Source: CAYPZT01 sp964415435 (GTDB taxonomy: Bacteria; Patescibacteriota; Microgenomatia; UBA1406; GWC2-37-13). Taken from it: a stretch of DNA of 21,471 nt. The notes under the pieces were generated by a model that did no database searches, was not told where the DNA came from, and was given only the letters and a program-made list of their open reading frames with translations. Positions 1 to 7,096 of this stretch are shown in pieces (positions within the stretch are counted from its first letter, which is position 1; each line of letters begins with the position of its first letter). The stretch is from the NCBI GenBank assembly GCA_964415435.1, contig CAYPZT010000015.1:1-21471 (forward strand), written 5' to 3'. The position numbers were made by a program, and so were the translations under genes.

Positions 1-822
1 GTTGAAACCATCCGTCGCTCGCTTGAAAAAGATATTGTAGGTAAGCAAATTTCTGGCGTCCATGTCCACGCAAAGAAAATGTTTATCGGTACACCTAGTG
101 TACCTATAGGTGCCAAGATAATTAAGCTCACCCGTTGGGCGAAAGTACTCACTCTTGTCTTAAACAATAATCACTTTGTAAACATACACCTTAAAATGTC
201 AGGTGAACTCTTGTTTGCCAAACAGGCCGCAAGGGCAGTCTTCAAAAAAGATATACCTCGTTCAAAAAGCAATAAACTTCCTAATAAACATACACGCATT
301 ATTTTAGAGTTTCACGATAAATCTGCACTATTTTTTAATGATCTCCGGAGGTTCGGGTGGATGAAGGTTACCAAGAGCCAGGAAAAGTATAAAAGTCCGG
401 ATGTGCTCTCCTCTGACTTTACTATCAAATATCTTGACGGCGTTCTTAAGAAAACTTCCCGACCTATTAAAATTGTTCTTATGGATCAGGAAAAAATGGG
501 GGGGATCGGAAATATTTATGCAAATGATTCATTGTGGCAAGCACGAATTCATCCTAAAAGGCCCGCGAAATCTCTGAAGGAAAAAGAAATAAAAAATCTG
601 CATGGCGCCATACTCGCTATCATACAAGAAGCTATACGATACAAAGGTTCATCCGCCAAAGATGAAATGTATGTACTGCCGGATGGGGAAAAGGGACAGT
701 ATCAAAATCATCTGAAAGTCTACCACCGTACCGGTAAACCGTGTATCAGATGCAGAACAAAACTAGAAAGTATGCGTCTCGGCGGCCGTGGAACTTTCTT
801 CTGCCCGAGCTGTCAAAACTAA
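1..822 (+). CDS. mutM: Formamidopyrimidine-DNA glycosylase (5'-truncated by window edge)
   Basis: Base-excision repair bifunctional glycosylase/AP lyase that removes 8-oxoguanine and formamidopyrimidines from DNA. The frame is open from base 1 and begins VETIRRSL, which continues the family N-terminus MPELPE; only about six residues, including the catalytic Pro, lie outside the window. Visible family landmarks: the HLKMSGEL segment carrying the conserved Lys, DLRRFGW, the MGGIGNIYANDSLW helix-two-turn-helix region, and a C-terminal zinc finger C-x2-C-x16-C-x2-C ending GRGTFFCPSCQ. Length (273 visible residues) fits the family. The first in-frame ATG at 79 is internal and should not be taken as the start. 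The gene converges on the permease gene with only 3 bases between stop codons and no evident terminator. Unrelated in function to the neighbours. Confidence 0.97.
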   Translation, partial: VETIRRSLEKDIVGKQISGVHVHAKKMFIGTPSVPIGAKIIKLTRWAKVLTLVLNNNHFVNIHLKMSGELLFAKQAARAVFKKDIPRSKSNKLPNKHTRIILEFHDKSALFFNDLRRFGWMKVTKSQEKYKSPDVLSSDFTIKYLDGVLKKTSRPIKIVLMDQEKMGGIGNIYANDSLWQARIHPKRPAKSLKEKEIKNLHGAILAIIQEAIRYKGSSAKDEMYVLPDGEKGQYQNHLKVYHRTGKPCIRCRTKLESMRLGGRGTFFCPSCQN

Positions 823-825
823 GGA

Positions 826-2021
826 TCATTCGTATCGGATTGCATCTATAGGTGAAAGGTCGGCGGCTTTTTTGGCCGGGAAAACGCCGAAGATGATACC
901 GATTGCGGAAGAGACTCCAAGCGCCAGAAGCACAGACTGAAGATCGATGTAGGCCGGAAAAAACTGCTGGACAAAAAACAGAATAGCATATGCCAGTATT
1001 AATGCCAGTACTCCGCCGAACACTGAAAGCAGTATCGACTCAACCAAGAAGTGGAGAAGGATATCAAGCTTCCTTGCTCCTATTGCCCGGCGTATGCCGA
1101 TCTCCCGAATTCTCTCGGTTACCGTCACATACATGATATTCATGATCCCGATGCCGCCCACAAAGAGTNNNNNNNNNNTGCCACTAGTACCAGATTTACA
1201 ATGCCGAAGATCTGTCCTATGGTATTGAGAATTTCTGTCTGTTCGAGTACCGAAAACTCATCTTCATCGTAGCGCTTCTGAAGAAGATCCTCCATCTGTT
1301 TTTTTGCAGATGCAAGGAGGTTCTGATCCCTGACTTTAACGTAGATACCGTAATATTTTTTCTCCGGATTCATTGTGTATGATGCTTTGAAAGGAATGTA
1401 TACATTCACATCCATATCATTTCCTCCGAAGCCTCCGCCTTTCGATTCGTATACGCCCACTATCTTGAAGTTCTGATCGCCGATGCTTGCAATTTTGCCT
1501 ATGCTTGCGGTAACCGATCCGAAAAGTTTTTCTGCGGTCCGCGGGGAAACGAGTGCTATCTTATCTCCCTTTATGACGTCGGCTTTTGTAAGAAGCCTTC
1601 CTTTTTCAAGTTTGAGATTGAAGACGGGTATCACATCTTCATTGGATGCAACAATTTCTGCAGGTTCGCGTTTTCCGTTTGCTTCTATGGCTACTCCTGT
1701 CTTGGAAAAAGCGGGCGCCACATATTCAAGAGCACGAAGCCTGTCTAATTTTTTTACATCATTGTCGTCAAAGCGGATGCCACCCACCAACCCCCCTCCC
1801 CGAAGGAGACTGTCCTTACTTCCGGGCATCACAAATACTAAATTAGTGCCTAAACTTTCGAACTGCTGGCCTATGTATTTACGCAGTCCAAGTCCAAATG
1901 CAATGAGAAGTATTACCGAAAGAACACCGATGAGAATACCAAGCGACGTCAGAAATGTACGCCCCTTGTTTCGCGAAAAATCGAAGAGTGCAGATTTTAG
2001 GATGAAAATAAAATATTCCAT
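826..2021 (-). CDS. MacB/FtsX-type ABC transporter permease, interrupted by assembly gap
   Basis: Membrane permease of a MacB-like ABC transporter (MacB_PCD plus FtsX domains), which works with the ATPase and adaptor encoded just upstream to move substrates out of the cell. N-terminal residues about 20-45 form TM1 after an FDFSRNKGRTFLTSLGILIG segment. An extracytoplasmic domain follows, then the FtsX part, including GGIGIMNIMYVTVTERIREI and GIRRAIGARK, and a C-terminus PIDAIRYE typical of the family. Ten N lie at 1169-1178, exactly in the TM just before GGIGIMNIM. The frames on either side differ: the coding sequence enters as ...VLVA and leaves as (x)LFVGGIG, and a continuous frame needs a missing length of 2 mod 3, whereas 10 is 1 mod 3. 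The break is therefore most likely a placeholder gap and not a true frameshift. ATG at 2021 lies one base after the ATPase stop. Confidence 0.9.
1169..1178. other. Assembly gap (10 N) inside permease gene
   Basis: Ten consecutive N, the only ambiguous bases in the window. By family alignment about 17 bases (roughly GIAAIS between VLVA and LFVGGIG) are expected here, so the true gap is probably longer than 10. The figure of 17 is an estimate from MacB homologues known from memory; only the 2-mod-3 requirement follows directly from the flanking frames. Confidence 0.97.
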
Positions 2022-2022
2022 G

Positions 2023-2694
2023 TTATTTCACAATTTCCCCATCAACTATACGTATGGTACGGCGTGCACGCTTTGCAATATCATCTTCATGGGTTACAAG
2101 AACGATTGTTATTCCTTCTTTCTTGTTAAGCTCGGTCAGAAGCTTCATGATTTCCTCACCAGTTTTGGTATCAAGATTTCCGGTCGGTTCGTCCGCCAAT
2201 ATAAGACGGGGATTCATAATAAGTGCCCGGGCAATAGCTACTCTCTGCTGTTGCCCACCTGATATCTTATTGGGATACGATTTCATTTTTTCACCCAATC
2301 CGAAACGAATCAAAAGCTCGACTGCCTTTTTTTGCGGATCAAAATCCAGTTTCTTCCGGGCATAAATAGTCGGAAGGAGGACATTTTCTATCACCGTAAG
2401 CTTGTTTATGAGGTTAAACTGTTGGAAAACAAACCCGACAAACTCGTTGCGAAGCGAAGACAACGCATCGTCACTTACCTTCGAGATGTCCCTTCCCTCA
2501 ACTTCGATTTTTCCTGAGGTGGGCTTATCGAGTAGCCCTACAATATGCATCAAAGTTGATTTTCCTGATCCTGAGGGGCCTATGATGGCACAAAACTCAC
2601 CCCGGTTAATGTCGGCAGATACATTTTTAAGCGCAGTGAAGGTTACGTCCTTGTCCAACACGTAAGATTTGGTGATACCAGTAAGCTTAATCAT
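2023..2694 (-). CDS. MacB/LolD-type ABC transporter ATP-binding protein
   Basis: Cytoplasmic ATPase that powers the adjacent permease. All ABC motifs are present (numbering from the ATG): Walker A GPSGSGKST at about 39-47, Q-loop in VFQQFNL near 91, signature SGGQQQRVAIARAL from about 145, Walker B LILADEPTGNLD from about 164, and the H-loop in VTHE near 202. The 223-aa length is normal for the LolD/MacB-ATPase group, which has the extra NLD after Walker B. A TTG two codons upstream (2700) is possible, but the ATG at 2694 is preferred because a GGGAG Shine-Dalgarno-like motif lies 9 bases before it. Its first 8 bases overlap the end of the adaptor gene (ATGATTAA), and its stop is one base from the permease ATG, so the three genes form one translationally coupled operon. 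The substrate cannot be told from sequence. Confidence 0.95.
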   Translation of the reverse strand: MIKLTGITKSYVLDKDVTFTALKNVSADINRGEFCAIIGPSGSGKSTLMHIVGLLDKPTSGKIEVEGRDISKVSDDALSSLRNEFVGFVFQQFNLINKLTVIENVLLPTIYARKKLDFDPQKKAVELLIRFGLGEKMKSYPNKISGGQQQRVAIARALIMNPRLILADEPTGNLDTKTGEEIMKLLTELNKKEGITIVLVTHEDDIAKRARRTIRIVDGEIVK

Positions 2695-3718
2695 ACACAA
2701 GATCTCCCTTTTTTAATCCGGAGATAATCTCTATCATCTCCCCGTCCACATCTCCCGTTTCAACAACAGTCTTCACCTTGTTCCCGTTCATATCAAGCAT
2801 TACATAATCATTTCCCTGTTCCGAGATTATTGCAGTGGTTGGAACCTGGAGTACTGGCCGTCTTGGTCCTATGCCAAAATTTATATCTCCCGTCATATTC
2901 ATACGTACGCCGGCAGAAAAAGGCGCAATAAGAACTTTTACCCTATACACTGTTCCCGTTTCCGAACTATCAGGAGTAAACGAAATAGACTGTATTTCAC
3001 CCGTAAATGTTGAGTCCGGATAACTATCCAAAATGAGTTCCCCCACCATCCCTTCAGACAGATTAACCACGTCCGTCTGATCGGCCGTTGCTGAAAAATA
3101 GAGAGTATTTGGATCTATGATGATAAACTCAGCCTGAGAAGGAGTGACATTTACACCTGACAAGGGAGACGAAACATCAACAACAATTCCTTCTATAGGG
3201 GAATAAAGAGTTGCATACTCAATGGCAAGTTGATGAATCTGTACTGCCAAAACCGAGTTGTTGAGGTCATACTGAGCTTCTTCAAGCAAACGTTTTGCCT
3301 GATCGCGCACGAGCTGTGTCGCTCCTTCATTCATATCACGTAAGTTATCATCAACAGACTGGTCGTACTCATCCCGGGTAACTGCGTAGGTATTGAGATA
3401 TTGGGTGAGCTTTGCGTTGACATCACGCACATCGAGCGACGCGATTGCCTGCCCTTTTTTTACGTAATCACCCTCTTTTACCCCAACCCATGCCAGACGG
3501 CCCGATGTTTGAAACCTTAATGTTGCCATATCCTGGGCGTTGACCTCACCCGACAGTGAAAGCATGTCTTGGATATATGTTTCCTTAACAACATAGGTGG
3601 CCGTACCCTTCGTGATTGCCTGCTGCCGCTGGTAAAAAAATGCCGCAACTGCAACTACCCCCAGGAATAGTGTGACCAGAATCCATCTGCGTTTGAGTTG
3701 TCGCAAAAAAGAGCCCAT
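2687..3718 (-). CDS. HlyD/MacA-like membrane fusion (adaptor) protein
   Basis: Adaptor subunit of a tripartite or MacAB-type ABC export system. One N-terminal TM (about residues 12-28, RWILVTLFLGVVAVAAFFY) follows a basic cytoplasmic stub KRR, so the bulk is extracytoplasmic. The two halves of the biotinyl-lipoyl domain are visible as VKEGDYVKKGQAIASLD and ATLYSPIEGIVVDV. Between them lies a helical-hairpin stretch with QLVRDQAKRLLEEAQYDL. Beta-barrel and membrane-proximal parts follow (VPTTAII, GLKKGDLVYD). The length of 343 aa fits the family. It is the first gene of the operon with the ATPase and permease. A TAAAAT box ends 6 bases before the ATG and no Shine-Dalgarno is seen, so the mRNA is probably leaderless. 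No outer-membrane partner is encoded here, in keeping with a monoderm cell. Confidence 0.93.
   Translation of the reverse strand: MGSFLRQLKRRWILVTLFLGVVAVAAFFYQRQQAITKGTATYVVKETYIQDMLSLSGEVNAQDMATLRFQTSGRLAWVGVKEGDYVKKGQAIASLDVRDVNAKLTQYLNTYAVTRDEYDQSVDDNLRDMNEGATQLVRDQAKRLLEEAQYDLNNSVLAVQIHQLAIEYATLYSPIEGIVVDVSSPLSGVNVTPSQAEFIIIDPNTLYFSATADQTDVVNLSEGMVGELILDSYPDSTFTGEIQSISFTPDSSETGTVYRVKVLIAPFSAGVRMNMTGDINFGIGPRRPVLQVPTTAIISEQGNDYVMLDMNGNKVKTVVETGDVDGEMIEIISGLKKGDLVYD
2704..2708 (-). promoter_or_regulatory. Ribosome binding site for the ABC ATPase
   Basis: GGGAG on the minus strand, within AAAGGGAG, inside the last codons of the adaptor gene and 9 bases before the ATG at 2694. It is one of few clear Shine-Dalgarno motifs in the window. 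It decides in favour of the ATG at 2694 over the TTG at 2700, and contrasts with the promoter-proximal genes, which have none. Confidence 0.6.
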
Positions 3719-3724
3719 GCATTT

Positions 3725-3730
3725 ATTTTA
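3725..3730 (-). promoter_or_regulatory. -10 box, predicted leaderless promoter of efflux operon
   Basis: TAAAAT on the minus strand, ending 6 bases before the ATG at 3718. The start point of transcription would fall at or next to the start codon. No convincing -35 was found. It lies in the 46-base spacer between the adaptor gene and the GT-C gene stop. Confidence 0.45.
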
Positions 3731-3764
3731 CACATATTTGCTTCTGTTTCTGTTCTCTTTTCTG

Positions 3765-4892
3765 CTACAAATACGGAGCCCAGTTGGAGATCGGCATCAC
3801 GTTGTAACCCATGAAGTTCCATGCATAATAAAAAATAGCCGGCAAAAGTATCACAAATGCAATAAAAAACTTTTTTGATGTAAAAAATCTTTCGAAAGCG
3901 ATAAGCGCTAGCGGCCAAAGAGGCAAACTATAGCGGGAAATATCCCTGTGTTCTATAAAAGTGGTTGCTATGAAAAAGACCAAAGCAAAATAGAACCAGC
4001 TCCTGTGCTTACTTTTAAAAAGAGTTATCACTGCCAGAAGATACATGAAAAAATACAGCACAATCTCCTCAAGCCAGGCTGTGCCGATCCACGTTTTCGT
4101 AAAATTAAATGCAGCAAACGGATAGACCAAATGAATATTGTCACCCGAATGAAAATATGCAAAAAAGTCTCCGTAGCGGACCGCATAAAGAAGAAAGACT
4201 GCAAGCAGGCCGATTCCGACCAGAATGGGACTTATCAAAATTCTGAGCTCCAACTTCTTGTTTCTTAAATATTCCTCAACGAAGACCAAGCCGTACGCAA
4301 GCCCCAGAAGAATGCCCGGACTCTTTACCATCGCCGATAATCCGCCCAAGACACCAGCCAAAAGGTACTGCTTCTTTTCAAAGAAAAATAGAGACATCAA
4401 AATAAGCAAAAGAAACAGACTCTCCGGTGCACCCACCGAGCGGACAATCATGAACCGGGGTAAAAACAGGAAAACCACTGCAAGAAGCAATGGCTTCTCG
4501 CTTATCTTAAAGTACCGTACGAAATGGTAAAAGAAAAAGACGAGAAAAGCGGTCGCCAGCAGATTTACCGCAAGCATTGCCTTCAGGTAGCCCAATAGGC
4601 CTGCTCCCGCCGCAATAAGCGCCGGATAAAGAGGCAGATGTGCGGCAAAATAACCTGTCGGTAGGCTGGTTTCAAGTCCTAGACTATCGATAAGAGCTGG
4701 GCTGTAAAACGTTTTTGCGACAACTACATAAAGCGGCCCGTCGAAATGCCGGTAGACATCCAGGAAAGACGGGTTTACTAAGTTTAGTCCGAGCCACTGC
4801 GGGCTGCGAAGTAGAAAAGGCAACCAGACAACCACACTGCTGACAAGCGCTACTAAAAATAGGGTAAAATAAGTGGATATGTTCCGGCGCAT
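3765..4892 (-). CDS. GT-C glycosyltransferase, PIG-V (GT76)-like mannosyltransferase
   Basis: Polytopic membrane protein of 375 aa with about ten hydrophobic segments. The first extracytoplasmic loop carries VYRHFDGPLYVVVAK, which resembles the acidic H(F/W)DG loop of PIG-V-like enzymes that use polyprenyl-phosphate-mannose. RSVGAPESLFLLLILMSL followed by GGLSAMVKSPGILL matches the family pattern of an ES(L)F helix and a following basic/Ser-Gly-Leu helix. These are family resemblances recalled by eye, so the exact family and sugar are inferred. The start is taken at 4892 (MRRNISTYF). Upstream codons would add 30 residues antisense to the divergent gene with no family support. The 4892 start also has a TGCTACAAT extended -10 seven bases upstream. 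Its 5' end overlaps the divergent GT39 gene by 14 bases. Confidence 0.8.
   Translation of the reverse strand: MRRNISTYFTLFLVALVSSVVVWLPFLLRSPQWLGLNLVNPSFLDVYRHFDGPLYVVVAKTFYSPALIDSLGLETSLPTGYFAAHLPLYPALIAAGAGLLGYLKAMLAVNLLATAFLVFFFYHFVRYFKISEKPLLLAVVFLFLPRFMIVRSVGAPESLFLLLILMSLFFFEKKQYLLAGVLGGLSAMVKSPGILLGLAYGLVFVEEYLRNKKLELRILISPILVGIGLLAVFLLYAVRYGDFFAYFHSGDNIHLVYPFAAFNFTKTWIGTAWLEEIVLYFFMYLLAVITLFKSKHRSWFYFALVFFIATTFIEHRDISRYSLPLWPLALIAFERFFTSKKFFIAFVILLPAIFYYAWNFMGYNVMPISNWAPYL
4865..4870 (+). promoter_or_regulatory. -10 box, predicted leaderless promoter of GT39 gene at 4879
   Basis: TAAAAT ending 8 bases before the ATG at 4879. CTGACA at 4840-4845 is a 5-of-6 match to the -35 consensus, but with a long 19-base spacer. 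The whole element lies within codons of the divergent PIG-V-like gene. Confidence 0.45.
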
Positions 4893-6345
4893 GAAAGATA
4901 TTGTAGCAAAAAATAAGGAGGCGATCGCTATCTTGCTCATTGCCGCTATCTTACGCCTTTTCAGATTTACAGAATTTGTCACATTTTTAGGAGATCAGGG
5001 ACGTGATGCAATCATAATAAAGCGGATCGTAACTCTTGAACATCTACCCGCCATCGGGCCTAGCTCCTCTGTTGGAGGCGTTTTTTTAGGTCCGTTTTTT
5101 TATTATCTTATCTCCCCCTTTCTTCTTATCTTCAACTTCAACCCTGTAGGCCTTGCCTTCTCTTCTGCAGTGTTTTCAATTACCGGCATGGGCGTTTCCT
5201 ATTTCATCGTTAAGAAGGAACTTAATAAGATCGCGGCATGTGTCTTTCTGCTCTTTATAACCTTTTCAGCAGTACATATCGACTTCGCACGTACGTCGTG
5301 GAATCCCAATCTTCTTCCTATTACCGCATTTCTGACTCTCTTTTTCTGGCATCGCACAACTCAAACAAAGCATTATATATACCCCATCCTAACGGGAATA
5401 TTTGCATCAATATCTTTTCAACTTCACTATCTCTCTCTGCTTCTGCTTATGGCACTCTTTTTATTTTGGTTATATGAACTTGTAGTCAGCAAAGCGAGGT
5501 CGGAACTTATTTTTAAAACTGCAGCGATAGTGGGCACTTTCATTGTGGTAGTTTCACCTCTCATTCTCTTTGATATTAAAAACAACTTTCTCAATCTACG
5601 CAATTTTATATCAACCCTCACCGATAATGAATTTGTTTCAAGCTCCTCACCACTTTATAGAATCATAGAAACAAACGCGGCTCTGTACAAACACGTTTTT
5701 AAAATTAACCTCAATAACTACCTTGCACTCGTCTTTACTGGTACTGTGAGTATTCTTGCACTGACTTCATCAAAGTTTAGAAAAAATAAATTCCTTGTCA
5801 TGAATCTTTTCTTTTGGCTATTCTTTGTGGTTGGTTTTGGATATCTTAATAGTTTCCGGTATGCTCACTACTTCACCCCTGTTTACTATTCTTTTTTCCT
5901 GATCGTAGCCTATGTTTTGACATCTCTAAGATGGCCCGTCTACATAAGAGCGGGACTCACTATTATTACTCTGGGTATACTCGTTTTCTATAATTCGCAG
6001 GAATATTACTTTTTTAAAAATAGCGGCAGTAACCAGATAAACATTGCACAGAAGGTTGCCCAAAGCCTCCTTGATCATAGACCCAAAGAACCCTACCAGA
6101 TTGTTCCAATACCATTTACCGAGACAGACGGGCACATTCGATATTTTTTGGAAATCGGTGGTAAAAAGCCGCTCCCGGAGGAAAGTACCGATGAGCCCGA
6201 GGAGCTTTACATCCTTTGCTATCAGGATGATTGCAGTGAACTCGCTCACCCGCAATGGCAGATTGCATCATTCAAAAATGCTACAATTGGTGATCAATGG
6301 AAAGTAGATCGCCTTATTATTTATAAAGTAGTGCATGGAAAATAA
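4879..6345 (+). CDS. GT39/PMT-like membrane glycosyltransferase
   Basis: GT-C fold enzyme, 488 aa, predicted to transfer a sugar from a polyprenyl-phosphate carrier on the outer membrane face. The first TM is followed by the acidic loop motif DQGRD (about residues 39-43), the counterpart of the DE(x)RY catalytic loop of ArnT/PMT enzymes. Many TM helices follow, then a C-terminal soluble domain of about 100 residues. The acceptor is unknown. An in-frame GTG at 4873 is possible, but the ATG at 4879 is preferred because it sits 8 bases after a TAAAAT box. First gene of a three-gene operon (4879-8559): its end overlaps the next gene by 11 bases. The 5' end overlaps the divergent GT-C gene by 14 bases. 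Confidence 0.88.
   Translation: MFRRMKDIVAKNKEAIAILLIAAILRLFRFTEFVTFLGDQGRDAIIIKRIVTLEHLPAIGPSSSVGGVFLGPFFYYLISPFLLIFNFNPVGLAFSSAVFSITGMGVSYFIVKKELNKIAACVFLLFITFSAVHIDFARTSWNPNLLPITAFLTLFFWHRTTQTKHYIYPILTGIFASISFQLHYLSLLLLMALFLFWLYELVVSKARSELIFKTAAIVGTFIVVVSPLILFDIKNNFLNLRNFISTLTDNEFVSSSSPLYRIIETNAALYKHVFKINLNNYLALVFTGTVSILALTSSKFRKNKFLVMNLFFWLFFVVGFGYLNSFRYAHYFTPVYYSFFLIVAYVLTSLRWPVYIRAGLTIITLGILVFYNSQEYYFFKNSGSNQINIAQKVAQSLLDHRPKEPYQIVPIPFTETDGHIRYFLEIGGKKPLPEESTDEPEELYILCYQDDCSELAHPQWQIASFKNATIGDQWKVDRLIIYKVVHGK
4900..4908 (-). promoter_or_regulatory. Extended -10 (TGCTACAAT), leaderless promoter of PIG-V-like gene
   Basis: Minus-strand TGnTACAAT, ending 7 bases before the ATG at 4892. 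It lies inside the coding sequence of the divergent GT39 gene (after its start at 4879), so each of the two genes carries the other's promoter. Confidence 0.5.
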
Positions 6346-7096
6346 TATAAAGATCAGTCTTATTGTTCCCTGCTACAACGAAGAGGCCAATATTCAGAAG
6401 GGCGTCCTTGATAAGATCGGCAACTTCACCGCACATGACAAGCGCTTTGCCGAGGTGATCATTGTTGATGATGGCTCAACCGATGATTCAAAAAAATACA
6501 TTCTCGAAAAATATCTTCCTCAGTTTAAAAAATTTCGGCTCATCGAAAACCATCACCAGGGAAAAGCGTATGCGATCATGACCGGCATACGCAGCTCAAA
6601 CTATTCATGGGTCATGTTTTCCGACATAGATCTGGCAACTCCCATCGAGGAATCGGAAAAACTTATTCAGTCCGCAAAGGGAAACAATAAAATTGTGATC
6701 GGTTCGCGGAGTCTGCGCCGGCGAGGCGCGCCTTTCTTAAGACGTGTCATGTCGTACGGGGCCATCTATGTCAAAAATATTATCCTTGGACTTCATAAAC
6801 TCCGCGATACCCAGTGTGGTTTCAAGATGTTTGAAAAAAAAGCCGCACTCGATATCATTGATAGGCTTAAAGTCTTTAATCCGCAGTATCACGTGAAAGG
6901 CTCATCCGTATCTGCCGGTTTTGATCTCGAGTTTCTTTTCATCGCCAATAAACGCGGCTATAGAATTGCTGAAGTGCCGGTGAGCTGGCAACACGTAGAA
7001 ACCAAAAACGTTAACTTTATAAACGACTCCATTGAAAGTTTCAAAGATATTCTTAAGATCAAGTATTACGATCTCAAAGGGTATTATTCACTATGA
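6335..7096 (+). CDS. GT2 polyprenyl/dolichyl-phosphate glycosyltransferase (Alg5/DPM-like)
   Basis: Cytoplasmic GT-A fold enzyme of 253 aa that would attach a nucleotide-activated hexose to a polyprenyl phosphate. N-terminal SLIVPCYNEE is followed by VDDGSTD (nucleotide-binding Asp, about 45-48), the SDIDLATP metal-binding DxD-type motif (about 97-99), IGSRSLRRRGAPFLRR, and DTQCGFKMF (158-166), a pattern typical of Alg5-like dolichyl-phosphate glucosyltransferases. There is no C-terminal TM domain, unlike GtrB-type enzymes. It is flanked on both sides by GT39 enzymes with coding overlaps (11 bases upstream; ATGA of 4 bases downstream), so it probably supplies their lipid-linked donor. A TATAAA box lies 7 bases before the ATG and might give an extra leaderless transcript, but evidence for that is weak. 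Confidence 0.9.
   Translation: MENNIKISLIVPCYNEEANIQKGVLDKIGNFTAHDKRFAEVIIVDDGSTDDSKKYILEKYLPQFKKFRLIENHHQGKAYAIMTGIRSSNYSWVMFSDIDLATPIEESEKLIQSAKGNNKIVIGSRSLRRRGAPFLRRVMSYGAIYVKNIILGLHKLRDTQCGFKMFEKKAALDIIDRLKVFNPQYHVKGSSVSAGFDLEFLFIANKRGYRIAEVPVSWQHVETKNVNFINDSIESFKDILKIKYYDLKGYYSL

Noticed and set aside
1051..1272. Plus-strand open frame running across the N gap
   Set aside because: It is antisense to the permease, contains the ambiguous bases and has no protein-like features; a shadow of the real gene.
4893..4982. Longer N-terminus for the PIG-V-like gene
   Set aside because: Would add 30 residues antisense to the GT39 gene; the first TM and basic start MRRN are natural at 4892, and a -10 lies 7 bases upstream of that ATG.
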